Source: Pelobates cultripes
Taxonomy: Eukaryota > Chordata > Amphibia > Anura > Pelobatidae
Direction of reading: 5' to 3'
DNA: 64,000 nt
Assembly: GCA_933207985.1 (NCBI GenBank)
Contig: OW240921.1
Location: 107,771,309-107,835,308, forward strand
Shown in pieces: positions 44,301 to 53,071 of this stretch. The translations under genes were made by a program, and so were the position numbers. The notes under the pieces are model-generated. The model had not been told where the DNA came from and made no database searches. It was given only the letters and a program-made list of their open reading frames with translations. How positions within the stretch are numbered: the first letter of the stretch is position 1; each line of letters starts with the position of its first letter.

Positions 44301-45497
44301 GGCACGGCCCCGTTGCCGGCCAGCCCTTCCAAAAACCCCTCTGGTAGGGTTGCTTCTGAAAACTCTGCGCATTGAGGACTGCGCCTTATTGAGGGAGGTG
44401 AACACGTTCACGTGTTTGTTGAGTTCCTTGAGGAACGGTTCGCCAAATAGTTTCCCTTGTGCCTGGGGCCCAATTTCCTTTGTGCCAAGGTCTGCCAATT
44501 TGCCGTTAATACGGTACAACGCTGCTTTTCTTCTCTCCGAAGAGAGCGTAACATTAGTGTTTCCGATGAAACAAAAACACCGTTGTGCCCACTCACGAAT
44601 ATCATGTGCCCATTCCCTGATGTCCTCAGCGGAGAAGGAATCGGCTTTGGTGTAGGCATCATCAGCCAGATACATAATGCGAGCCAGGGGGCCGACAGAA
44701 TCCAGCAGGTTATCTTGGGCGCCCCATAGGCCTTTCTCCACCCCTCGGCGAGGGTCTCTACCGCTGCGCGTCATGAAGGTTGACATAACCTTGTCGAATT
44801 CCGGGGTCTGAGCGACCTTATCCGGCAGGGAAGGGCGTGGGCATTCAGACCTGAGACGGCTGCGGACCTCTTTCTCCAGAGGTTTGCGGAGCCACAGGTG
44901 CATAAATCTTGAAAGGTGTTCTGGAGGCGACCAATCACCTGATCTGGGGTGCCGAATGTTGCGGGGGTCGAACATCACCTGGCCTGAGGGGTCCAAGATG
45001 GTGTCTGCATCAAGAGGAGGCTCTGCGTCCGCAGTGTCCTCTGCACCTCCTGTCTGGGCCGCACCCAGTAGGGTCTCTCGCATGAAAGCGGAGACAGATT
45101 TCTCGTCCGAGCCCCATGCGTCGTAGTCCGAGTCGGAGGCGTCAGCTTGCCATTCATCCAGCACTGACATGGACTGTGCGTCCTGCTCTTCGCCTGAAGA
45201 GTACTCCTGACGCGGGGCCGGGGTGTGTAATTTGGCAGACTTGCGCTTGGCAGGTGCCTTACCCTTAGTCGGTTTGGGTGTGTAGTCTTCGCCTTTGTCA
45301 TGGCGTTTTTTAGGGCGGGAATCCTCCTGTGCCTGGTGGTCGGACACTTCAGAATCCGATTCGTGGCGTGGACGTCTGCGTTTTGGTACGTCAGGAGCCG
45401 AAGCTCGGGCCTTGGAGAGTGCCTTCTCCACAGAGGCAGCGACAGCTGCGTTAATCATGGCCTGGAAGTCCACAGGGACGTTCTGGGAATCTTCCAT
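41328..45497 (-). CDS. DIRS Gag and tyrosine recombinase in one 1389-codon frame
   Basis: The frame starts MEDSQNVPVDFQAM at 45497. The Gag part (about residues 1-490) has an acidic and lysine-rich N-third and ends in an Arg/Gly-rich stretch (RGRGPRGRGRSRF), likely nucleic-acid binding. The last 300 residues are a tyrosine recombinase: Arg in SFRRVSDVRAF, then HSVRGAA (His-x-x-Arg), TADW and the nucleophile Tyr in FRTFYFR. It would integrate the circular cDNA in the nucleus. The middle (about 44170-42260) is the overlap with the RT frame and reads as a Pro/Arg/His-rich shadow peptide. Whether the product is one polyprotein, or Gag and recombinase are made separately, cannot be told from sequence. 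Confidence 0.85.
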   Translation of the reverse strand: MEDSQNVPVDFQAMINAAVAASVEKALSKARASAPDVPKRRRPRHESDSEVSDHQAQEDSRPKKRHDKGEDYTPKPTKGKAPAKRKSAKLHTPAPRQEYSSGEEQDAQSMSVLDEWQADASDSDYDAWGSDEKSVSAFMRETLLGAAQTGGAEDTADAEPPLDADTILDPSGQVMFDPRNIRHPRSGDWSPPEHLSRFMHLWLRKPLEKEVRSRLRSECPRPSLPDKVAQTPEFDKVMSTFMTRSGRDPRRGVEKGLWGAQDNLLDSVGPLARIMYLADDAYTKADSFSAEDIREWAHDIREWAQRCFCFIGNTNVTLSSERRKAALYRINGKLADLGTKEIGPQAQGKLFGEPFLKELNKHVNVFTSLNKAQSSMRRVFRSNPTRGVFGRAGRQRGRAASRFWPSGPRTQPTPFYPTRDYRQQPFSRGSDRGRGPRGRGRSRFTAGKDPYSSTVTMYPHCGPYFPFFPELGRPMLRHMDPTNCTGLYHRPSGDPFSGSAPSPHPHVTLRPQPCQHGATRAPRQRGYPAGPRRGWLLQQHLPGSEKVGRIPPRHQSTRPQRICGLSPLQDGRHPPPARPSSKQRLVHQTRSKGRVSVSPGAPGLSSTPTFPLARTPLAIHLPPFRAQLSPMVLHQAPKTSGGPPKIKGHSMHHLLRRSPHLLRRRTQTTPTHSPGSVPTGVFGVYRKPTEIGTDPYPDDTIPRLRDRLDDMHSEATSLKDHSHSQGDSQGSPSRFHSTTQSGQDCRTPLGFHSGHISGSPPLQGHATSQGEIPTPQAYLRPTRPGDDGGSRGIIMVAGQHASLERQGHIRRRPRLRTGIRRQPVGMGCHQRNHLHGGNMDGAGALHAHQLPRTPGRILRDSQLGPGKIQLLHPPAHGQCIRSPVHQPPGRRSLSPAVGYHERHFRLLPPSQHHATGRILARRNQSHSRLVLSPLERRQRLEAKHENLQGPCSPEGSLSPGSVCLSQQSPDPGVLQLAPGPGEQGDRRISPTMAVDRSLRLSPILHDCENTTPDTDATDQTGCHSALVAEPTMVPGPPGLLLQGPSSPTILPGPAHGSQRASPPTTPGRPATPGGLVSFRGSWRVSGLSQAARDLLWDSWAPGTRRCYLSAWASWSTWCMERDSDPFTAPIPMILNFLSSLFSSGRSYRSVNVVRSAISAAHTPVGDLPVGKDPLVCRLLRGMRLRRPPAPRYPHLWDVGLVLRFFRDWLPNDRLSLRQLSAKCAFLLCLVSFRRVSDVRAFDVDAFEVAPEGVTFHISRRTKSGSTSVFYPFFPDDPQLCVVSTLRRYVSVTSSLRSSTSGQLLVSYVRPHAPVSVTTLARWIRWILSLAGIDPAFGAHSVRGAAASSAFLAGASLSDILRTADWSRESTFRTFYFRTPPSAGMSLLQR
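42101..44332 (-). CDS. DIRS reverse transcriptase / RNase H (743 codons)
   Basis: It converts the element RNA into circular DNA. The RT domain (about residues 120-300) shows LKDAYLSVPVH, LPFGLSSAPWCFTK and the catalytic YLDD of DIRS elements (YxDD). RNase H (about 395-520) shows the Asp in LESDASLWGWGA, Glu in NCLELLAG, Asp in RMDNVSAVQYI and Asp in LTADWFSRH. A further conserved segment (LDLFASRNNHQTPEFFSW, then WQSQPWFPDLL) follows, the region some authors relate to a methyltransferase-like domain. It is nested entirely inside the 1389-codon frame, in another phase. No stop or frameshift is seen. The first Met at 44332 may not be the true start. Confidence 0.88.
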   Translation of the reverse strand: MEGLAGNGAVPPADFGLQAPAPNQHHFTRQETTGSNPFPEARIEVVDLVDADVPALPQVRTHIPPLLPCTRTAGRISLSFQNWAALCSDTWILQTVQGYIIDLVGTPFQVQPPRPIHMSPSDHNLVNTELRELRDKGAIQPARDGGGYFSNIFLVRKKSGEYRPVINLRALNAYVVYRHFKMEGIHLLRDLLRSNDWFTRLDLKDAYLSVPVHPDCRALLRFLWHGRPWQFTCLPFGLSSAPWCFTKLLKPVVAHLRSRGIRCIIYLDDLLIFCADEHRLRQHTHLAVSLLESLGFIVNQQKSELTPTQTIQFLGFEIDSTTCTLRLPASKITAIRKEIRRVLRLDSIPLRNLARIVGLLSASIQAIFPGPLHYRAMQRLKAKYLRRRPTYDQPVPVTMEVREELSWWLDSMQAWNGRAIFGDAPDFVLESDASLWGWGATNGTISTGGTWTAQELSMHINCLELLAGSFAIRSLARERSNCCILLRMDNVSAVQYINRLGGARSRLLSDITRGIFDYCLPRNITLQAEYLPGEINLTADWFSRHWRDVSDWKLNTRIFRALAARRGPFHLDLFASRNNHQTPEFFSWLPDPESKATDAFLQQWPSTGAYAFPPFSMIARTLHQIRTQQIKLVVIAPLWQSQPWFPDLLASSYRDPLLLPSFPDLLTDPKGHLHPLLLEDRLPLVAWSLSGVPGESADYRRLLGTSYGTHGPRELDAVTFQLGPPGLLGAWNGTPIPLQHLFP

Positions 45498-45499
45498 GT

Positions 45500-46452
45500 T
45501 AGGGTAGGCTTATAGGTCACTGAGAGGCACAGCAATGAACAGGCACCCAGGTCTTGATAGTAGGCGTAGGGTCAGATTTGGAAGTATGGTGGGAACAAGC
45601 CCAAAATAACCCCAGCAGGGTATAGTAGTGACCTTACAAACTGGGGCTCACCCAGTTAGAGAGAACTGCAACAGCTAGTCTCCCAGTAAGCAGCGTCTTT
45701 ATAGTGGTGGCTCACCCCGGTTGCACAGGGATGGTACCCTTAAGTGCAGGCCACAATAATAATAAACAGGCAGCAGCACTGACCTGACTGACCCAGCCAC
45801 AGGATAGCTTGATAGAAGCAGATGAGGCACAGAGACTGAGTAGCAGGTTGAAAGCAGCAGATGGAGTGCTGAGCAGGTAATCCTTCAGTCACAGGGGTGT
45901 CAGACACAAATAGGTGTGAAAAACAGCAGCTTAGGAGGTAACAGCAAGCTAGCACAGCCACACTGAGTCCCTAATGAGATGCACGAGGCAAAACTAAGAT
46001 GGCCGCGAGAATCTCGCGATGTCCGCGATCCAAAATGGCGGCCGCGAGGTAGGCCGCAAGCCGGGGACTAAATTTTGAGGCCGGCCGCGGGCGGAAGCGG
46101 GCCGGCGCGAAAACGGCCGCGAACAAAACCGGCCGCAAGGAGGAAGCCCAGGAGGGCACTCCAGGGTAGGGGGGCAGAGGGGGAACCTGGGGAAACCAAG
46201 GGGAAGCCCAGGGAGGGTCCCAGGAGGCACAGAGGGGCAGAAGGAGGCAGGAAAAACCCACAGAGAGCCCCTAGTCCCCCAGCCCTTGTATAGAACAAAT
46301 AATAGAAGGAAAAGCAAAACCAAGATGATAAAGTATGTTGCAATAGCAAGGAATAAACAAGAAATGACAATAAATGTATAACAAGTAATGACAATAAATG
46401 TATAAAGCTCCAGGGGAGCAAATATTCTGACCTGTCTGCGATGGAGCAGTAA
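45500..46452 (-). promoter_or_regulatory. DIRS 5' untranslated region with ATGGC-type promoter motifs
   Basis: Between the right terminal repeat and gag, the minus strand is very GC-rich (46000-46260). It contains AAGATGGCCGCG and AAAATGGCGGCCGCG, YY1-like motifs often found in internal retrotransposon promoters, and an imperfect palindrome (GGCCGCGAGAATCTCGCG). The same block is kept at 60236-60340 in copy 2. The frames predicted here are not supported as genes. Confidence 0.5.
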
Positions 46453-46603
46453 AGAAAGAGGAAGTGTACTGGCAGCATGACCCTTATATATACTATGCTG
46501 CTCAGTGATTTATTTGTTACTCTTTACGTTTTTCTTTACTGCTGTGGAGTTTAGTAAAGAGAGTTAATGCAAAATAGGAAGCCTCCTGTCATGTTATAAA
46601 ATT
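46453..46603. repeat. DIRS copy 1 right inverted terminal repeat
   Basis: From AAGAAAGAGGAAGTG to ...CCTCCTGTCATGTTATAAAATT, the complement of the left repeat with its own outer 20 bases. Confidence 0.85.
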
Positions 46604-46940
46604 GTGACATTTTGGCATTGATTTTGAAAATATGACTGATCATGCAAAACAAATTTATTTATTGAAGGATAGTGGTCATATGAAGTCATTTATTATCACA
46701 TAGTTGTTTGGTTCCTTTTTAAATCCTAATGATAACAGAAATCACTTAAATGTCCCTGATCAAAAGTTTAATAATCCTTTAATGTTTGGTCTTGTTACAG
46801 ACACACAAGGCGACAGTTGCAATTAAAGGTTAATTTTCCACACCTGTGGCTTTTTAAACTGCAATTAGTGTCTGTGTATAAATAGTCAATGAGTTTGTTA
46901 GCACGCACGTGGATGCACTGAGCAGGCTAGATAATGAGCC

Positions 46941-47907
46941 ATGGGGAGCAGAAAAGAACTGTCAAAAGACCCACGTAACAAGGTAATGGTACTTTATAAA
47001 GATGGAAAAGGATATAAAAATATATCCAGAGCCTTGAAAATGCCAGTCAGTACTGTTCAATCACTTATTAAGAAGTGGAAAATTCAGGGATCTCTTGATA
47101 CCAAGCCAAGGTCAGGTAGACCAAGAAAGATTTCAGCAACAACTGCCTGAAGAATTGTTCAGGACACAAAGAAAACCCCACAGGAGAAATACAGGCTGCT
47201 CTGGAAAAAAAGACGGTGTGGATGTTTCATGGAGCACAATATGATGATACTTGAACAAAAATGAGCTGCATGGTTGAGTTGCCAGAAAGAAGCCTTTATT
47301 GCGCCAATGCCACAAAAAAGCCTGTTAACAATATGTCCGACGACACCTTGACATGCCTCACAGCTTCTAGCACACTGTAATTTGCAGTGATGAGACAAAA
47401 ATAGAGCTTTACGGTCACAATCATAAGCACTATTTTTATAGATGGGTCAACAAGGCCTGCAGTGAAAAGAATAACATCCCCACTGTGAAGCATGGTGGTG
47501 GCTCAATGATGTTTGGGGGTTTATGAACTCTAAAGACACAATGAATTAATAGCAAAGTGAATGCAGCACATAATCAGAAAATACTGGCAGACAATTTGCA
47601 TTCTTCTGCATGAAGGCTGCTCATGGGATGCTCTTGGACTTTCCAGCATGACAATGACCCTAAGCACAAGGCTAAGTTGACCCTCCAGTGGTTACAGCAG
47701 AAAACGGTGAAGGTTCTGGAGTGGCCATCACAGTCTCCTGACCTTAATATTATGGAGCCACTCTGGGAAGATCTTAAACGTGCGGTTCATGCAAGTCGAC
47801 CAAAGACTGCAGCTATATCACCTGCAAGAGTTAGGGGCCTCATAGACAACTATTATAAAAGACTGCACACTGTCATTGATGCTAAAGGGGGCAATACACA
47901 GTATTAG
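46941..47907 (+). pseudogene. Tc1-like DD34E transposase, decayed
   Basis: The N-terminal helix-turn-helix is readable for 69 codons (GSRKELSKDPRNKVMVLYKD, then TVQSLIKKW and the GRPRK hook), followed by stops. The C-terminal catalytic part (47623-47907) has FQHDNDPKHKA with its Asp and LNIMEPLWED with Glu, 34 residues apart. The middle, including the first Asp, is scrambled by stops. It belongs to a different Tc1 lineage from the one at 8110. Confidence 0.85.
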
Positions 47908-48429
47908 GAACTAAGGGTATGCAGACTTTTAAACATGTGTAATTTCAATTTTTCTTTGTTGCCATGCTTTCTTTTATGATTGTGCCATTCTGTTATAACC
48001 TACAATTGAATATGAATCCCATAAGAAATGTGTTGTGCCTGCTCACTTATGTTTTCTTTAAAAATGGTACATATATTACTAATTTTGCATGGGTATGGCA
48101 ACTATATTACCACAAGTCCCTAAAGATAAACAATAGTCCACACAAACATGGGTAATCCTCAAATAAGTCACAGAGAAAATGGGAAATATGAAAAAAAAGT
48201 GCACTTTTATTAGTAGAAAAATATATGTAGACCATAAGTACATGGTATGAAACTGTCATGGCAGCCCTTATAATTACGGCAGGTTGTACAGGTATGACAT
48301 ATCAGAGAAACTACATGGTGTGTTGAAGTGGCGTAGGTTTTTTAAGTATAAGCAGCAAACGTAGGCAAAAAAACGCAGCTGCCAGACAGGGGAGAGACCA
48401 CCCACACAGTCAGGCTTACAATGAGATTG

Positions 48430-49932
48430 ATTTATTTGATATTGAAGGAAGCATAGAGTGGCTAGGACATTACTGTATAGGCCCAAGAAAAATAATTGGG
48501 ATCCAACATTTGTACTCATATTATGCAACTGTTCAAATTGCACAAATAGTTACTGGGTACTTCTCCCCAGACTCACATGGATGGGTCAACTTGGAATCCT
48601 TAATCAAGGAGGTAGATCTGCCAAAACATTTTAGATATGGGTTGCTAGAGTGGACAGGCCCTTTTTGTGCACCAATTGCCCAGCTAGCCTGAACTCAGCG
48701 CCAGGATGAGACTCATATGCTATCAAGTGTTTCCTGATGAGTGTCCGGTTACCTCTTACCCCATTTCTGAGGAACAGAGCCTTTGAACTAAGAATGAAGG
48801 CTAGAGACTTCAGAGGTCTGGAACACATGGGTCTACAGCGATATGGGCATCTATATCTAAACAGCAAGTTGAATACGTTTGATGAGCTTAAACAAGTTAC
48901 TCAAATATTTACAGTTGAGAAATTTTGCCCAAGCTGAGATGGTGAGGGCTACTGCGGGGCCCCACTAAACTGTTTTGAGCAGATGTGCACCTCTGATACG
49001 ATGCAGAAGGGGCTTATGACAACTTTATCTGCCCACGTATGTGACTAAGTTAGTGTATGGGTTATTCTGAAATATGTTGATAAAAGTCGGGCCTGGGTCA
49101 AACACTTGAGGGAGTAGACTGGGAGGGCATTTGGAATGCAGCTATGAAGTCTTCTGTATGTGCCACCCAACGGAGCAAGCATATACGATGATGTTTCAAT
49201 GGTACACAACCCAAGATCAACAATATAATATAGAGAGAACCACAATAGATGTCTGGAAAATTATACTGGAAAAGGTTAATTAGAATGTTTAATGCCATTT
49301 TTCACAGATCCTTCAGCTTTAACCTGTGGTCCTTTCTGCTGGAAAAACCAGTGGAGGGACTAATACCTAGTGAATTACGATTGTTCAGTAAAGTTAATTT
49401 AGCTTCTTGAAGGGTGCTGTCACAAGGGGGGATGAGTGACGATATTCCCTGTAGACATTAAGATTATCCTGAAAATAAAAGATCATTTTCTGTTGGACAC
49501 ACAGCTTAGGTCCATAACGCTGTTTGGGTTTTGAAAAAGTATGGTAGCCATGGGAGCTTTATTATGACAGTGCACAGTTTACTTCAGCTTAGTTGGATAA
49601 GACCTACAATGACTTAAAAAAAAGGTGGGGTCCACCGCAGGGATGGGTTCCCCTCTCTTCCTTCACTCCTACAATTCCCTTTTATCATTTTACTTCTAGC
49701 TTCCATCTCCCACAGGGCATATCTTTATTGTGTCCTAGAGTAGAGTTCCACAGTTTGTGACAAATTTAATGTAAGTGGATAGAGGGGTCATCTACTACTT
49801 TCTGGGTCAACAAACCAGTAAAAAATGCTTCTATTCTGAATGTATGACAATGGTAATTTGCTTTTTTTTTTGTTTGTTTCTGTGATTAAATCTGTCAATG
49901 CTCTTTTCAAAATAAAGAATTAAAAAAAAAAA
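48430..49932 (+). mobile_element. Decayed 5'-truncated L1 copy
   Basis: Pieces of the same ORF2 C-terminus as at 11710 are recognisable: YSYYATVQIAQIV matches YYYAAAQWVQIV, and LTPFLRNRAFELRMKARDF matches MPLLRNRAFYSGIEAKNF. They are separated by frameshifts. The 3' end is AAAATAAAGAATTAAAAAAAAAA at 49910-49932. It ends about 70 bases below the terminal exon at 50001, inside that gene's likely 3' region. Confidence 0.75.
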
Positions 49933-50000
49933 CATAACCTAACTTTTTATCTGTCTATCTTTCTCGTTTGGTAAAATCCGATTATTGTTTTCTTGCCGAA

Positions 50001-50207
50001 CTAAAGCAATTCAGTTATTCTTTCAGAAATTTGGTCAATCTCGCCCTCTCTATTTTTTCTCTTCCTATTCTTTTCTTTGATGAAAGTGGCTGCTGTTAAG
50101 TTTGATAGCTTAATCCATTTGGGGTTTATGTAACTGAATCCTTCAAACCGTTTTTGGAAAGCTGATCCAAGTTTAAACTGTAAGGCAGGTGAAAGTGAAA
50201 ATGCCTC
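50001..50207 (-). CDS. Terminal coding exon of an unidentified gene
   Basis: On the minus strand an acceptor (gtaattgtcaccactgag) is followed by a 68-codon open frame beginning EAFSLSPALQFKLGS and ending QISERITELL before TAG at 50001-50003. The mid part is aromatic and hydrophobic (FEGFSYINPKWIKLSN) and the end is basic (KEKNRKRKNREGE). A second DIRS copy begins 13 bases upstream of the exon, so its pyrimidine tract is now separated by 10.5 kb of inserted DNA and the native splice may be lost. Earlier exons should lie right of 60741. I cannot name the protein. Confidence 0.5.
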   Translation of the reverse strand, partial: EAFSLSPALQFKLGSAFQKRFEGFSYINPKWIKLSNLTAATFIKEKNRKRKNREGEIDQISERITELL

Positions 50208-50298
50208 CTCAGTGGTGACAATTGAAGATTATGCTAGCTTTAGTGTACTAATAATCTTAATTTTTTTTTTAATTTTTTTTTTTTTATGTTTACTTCTT

Positions 50299-50304
50299 TT
50301 TAAT
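50299..50304 (-). promoter_or_regulatory. ATTAAA poly(A) signal of the retrocopied transcript
   Basis: The minus-strand ATTAAA lies 14 bases before the A tract, the normal spacing between signal and cleavage site, so the insert's 3' end is a true transcript end. Confidence 0.6.
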
Positions 50305-51059
50305 ACCATGTTATCAAGGAAAAGATTCAGTAGAAGCAATCTTAAAATAAATAAGACATATGATTCGTGTGAAGACCAGGGCCGGTGCAAAGAATTTTGG
50401 GTACATAGGCGAAGATGCATTTTTCCTCCCCCCCCCAAAAACATATTCGCCCATGTGCCTCTTAACCTCCCTTTTGTGTTTCTTATCCCGTCTTTTAAAT
50501 ATCTGACTCCCTTTAGTGTATTTTATCTCCTATTTTTGCCTTTGTGTGTCTCCTATCTCTCCTCTTTGTGTCTTTTATTCTTCCCAGCTCCTTTGTGTGT
50601 CTCTATCCTTCTCAAGCCCCGCTGTGTGTTTCTTTTACATCCAGCCCCTCTCCCTGTCCCTTAATGGTCCCCTCCCTTCTCTGACCCTTACTGTTCCTCT
50701 CCCTTCTCTCCTCCTTTCCCTGTTCCTCAGTGTTCCTTTCCCTTCCCCCCTCCTTTCCCTGTCCCTTAGTGTTCCTCTCCCCTCCCCCCTCTGTTCCCTG
50801 TCGCTTAGTGTTCCTCTCCCCCCTCCCTCCTTTTCCTGTACCTTAGGGTATCTCTCCCCTCTTCTCCATGTCCCTTGGTGCGCCACCCCCATAGTGGTCC
50901 CCTCCCCTTCCTGGTGTGCCTCCTACCTTTCTTGTAGCGTGGCTGAGCGGAGCGAATCCCGGTACAGTGAGCTTTTCCTGTCAGTCCTGCTAGATACAGG
51001 AAACAGAAGTTCCTGTACCACGGTACACTCCGCTTGGCCATGCTACAGTCAGGGGTGTA

Positions 51060-51650
51060 GAAACACTGACAGTCACACACACTCAATGACAAACACACAG
51101 ACATCTCTGACAGCCAGACTCACTTATCTGACACTCATTCATTGACAGACACACAAACACTGACAGACTCATTGACAAACACACACACACACAAACTCAC
51201 AGACACTGACAGACACATGTACTCACATGCACACACGCACATACTGACAGACACACTCACTCACACACACTGACAGAACCACACACACACACATACATAC
51301 ACACACACTGACAGACACACATACACACACACACACATACATACACACTCACATACTGACAGACACACATACACACACACACTGACTGACAGACAGACAC
51401 TCACACACACACACACACTGACAGACACACTCACTCACATACTGACAGACACACATACACACACACACTGACTGACAGACAGACACTCACACACACACTC
51501 ACACACACTGACAGACACACATACACACACTCTGACAGACACACTCACTCACACACTGACAGACACACTCACACACTGACAGACACACATGCACACACAC
51601 ACACACTGACTGACAGACACACTCACTCACATGCACACACACACTAACAG
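51060..51650. repeat. CA-rich minisatellite (CACTGACAGACACA)n
   Basis: Repeated cactgacagacacactcac and acacacacatac units inside the hAT element. Two larger blocks (about 51350 and 51430) repeat almost exactly. Confidence 0.85.
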
Positions 51651-51750
51651 TAATTAATCATCTAAATTAAATTAAAATTTCCCACCCAGCCTCCCTACCT
51701 GGAGAGCTGGCGTGGGTCTCTCATTGGTGGTCCAGTGGGGCTGCTGGGAG

Positions 51751-51935
51751 GCGTGCGGCTGAACTGGATGCCGAGGTGGCGAGGGAGCTCTGATCTCTCT
51801 GATCTGCTCCCTCGCAGGCTGTTTACTGATGCCGCGGGAGCCGGAATATGACGTCATCAGTAAACAGCCTGCGAGGGAGCAGATCAGAGAGATCAGAGCT
51901 CCCTCGCCACCTCGGCATCCAGTTCAGCCGCACGC
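51751..51935. repeat. Perfect 81-bp inverted repeat, 23-base spacer
   Basis: Arms 51751-51831 and 51855-51935 are exact complements. The spacer (CCGCGGGAGCCGGAATATGACGT) carries the GCCGGAATATGA core also seen at 3057-3112. The perfect pairing would give a very stable cruciform or RNA hairpin. Confidence 0.92.
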
Positions 51936-53071
51936 CGCGCCGGGGATCCAGGAGGTGACCTGGCAGGAGGGAGCACTTCCCTCCTGCCGGTCACTGGAAT
52001 TTTGCGCCCCCAGAGCCGGTGCGCCCTAAGGCGGCCGCCTGTGCCGCCTTATGGACGCGCCGGCCCTGGTGAAGACCAGTCATGTGGATGAGTTTTTTAC
52101 ATTTCTACTGTGGGAGAAAGGAAGGATAGGATAATTAGATATTCCTAAACAAATGTAATGAGAAAAGTTGCACATGTTCTATTTCAGTTTGTCAACATGA
52201 AAAGATATATCAAAGCATACTTTTAAATCAGAGTAGCCCGTACATGAAGACAGCAATTTAGTAGTTCAGGCTACTGAAGGAGCAGTAATAGATAAGAGGG
52301 TATTATATTAAGCACTGGTCAAATTGACCAGAGATGCACTTTATGTCCACTTTTCTCTACCCACGAACAGCATACTGGTGCTCTCTGGGATCTCAATGAA
52401 AGCATAGCTGCAAACAAGCACATGCTGCAGTTTTGATCTGAAGCACTGCTGTGGGCATAACCTCCTCCCTATAGGTAGCCTGGTGGAGCACTATATTAAT
52501 GACCTTTCTTAATATAAGGGCACTTCACATTGTAGCTGCCTATTAGATAAACAATCACAATGCCTCAAAAGTACATAAACCAGAACAATCTGTATGTTTA
52601 TTTGTATAATAAAAAGATAAAATAAAATGATGATAACTGCCATGACTATTATTTGTGGCATACAAAAAAAGCAGATTCAATTTACAATGTGATCTGCAAG
52701 GCTGCTTCTGCTCTCTTACACAAGTTTATAAAGGGTTAATATATCCCACTGCGCTGAATATTGTGTGTTTGATTTTACCTGTTATGATAGTAACAGCAAA
52801 GCATTCCATATTTTGTAAAGCCTAGGCACAAAAACGGAAATGTTGTTATTTGACAACACACAGAACCAGCGTGTGCACATGCCTCTGAAACTGCTACTGC
52901 CCTTTTTGTTTATTCTGCTTATCTACGATTTGTCTTCATTTATTTGCCATTTGTTATTTTATATTCCTATTGTCAAGTGCTGCAGCGGATGTTGACACTC
53001 TGTGTATGTATACATAAAATGGTATTCCTATTCTGAGAGTGTAATGATATTAAAAATTAGTTTGCAATTCT

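Larger units (their letters stand above)
40534..46603 (-). mobile_element. Complete DIRS-type (tyrosine-recombinase) retrotransposon, copy 1
   Basis: The element is about 6.07 kb and codes on the minus strand. It has inverted terminal repeats (40534-40719 and 46453-46603), an internal complementary region (41224-41324) fusing the complements of both outer ends, and intact gag/recombinase and reverse-transcriptase/RNase H frames. There is no target duplication beyond the shared AAATT at the junctions, as expected when a recombinase inserts a circular intermediate. By analogy with DIRS1, the internal complementary region templates completion of the circle. Every coding and cis element of the family can be seen, so this copy may have been active recently. 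Confidence 0.92.
40507..48110 (+). mobile_element. Tc1/mariner element split by a DIRS retrotransposon
   Basis: The left end (TA at 40505, then CAGTTGTGCTTAAAAGTTTGC) is cut after about 30 bases by the DIRS element and resumes at 46604 (GTGACATTTTGGCATTG). It carries the transposase remnant 46941-47907 and right repeats (gggtatgcagacttttaaacatg near 47917; a diverged outer end near 48090-48110). The inner left repeat (ccctgatcaaaagtttaataatc, 46756) pairs with the right one. The right boundary is approximate. Confidence 0.7.
50377..52068. mobile_element. Non-autonomous hAT element, exact 8-bp TSD
   Basis: Termini are CAGGGCCGGTGCA and ...GCGCCGGCCCTG, with GTGAAGAC on both sides (50369-50376 and 52069-52076). 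The interior has a pyrimidine-rich minisatellite (50460-50930), a (CA)/(CTGACAGACACA)n tract (51060-51650) and a perfect 81-bp inverted repeat. No transposase frame. It sits in the retrocopy's 3' UTR. Confidence 0.92.

Noticed and set aside
45971..46478. 96-136-codon Pro/Ala/Arg-rich minus-strand frames
   Set aside because: They sit in the GC-rich DIRS leader upstream of gag and are not kept open in copy 2.
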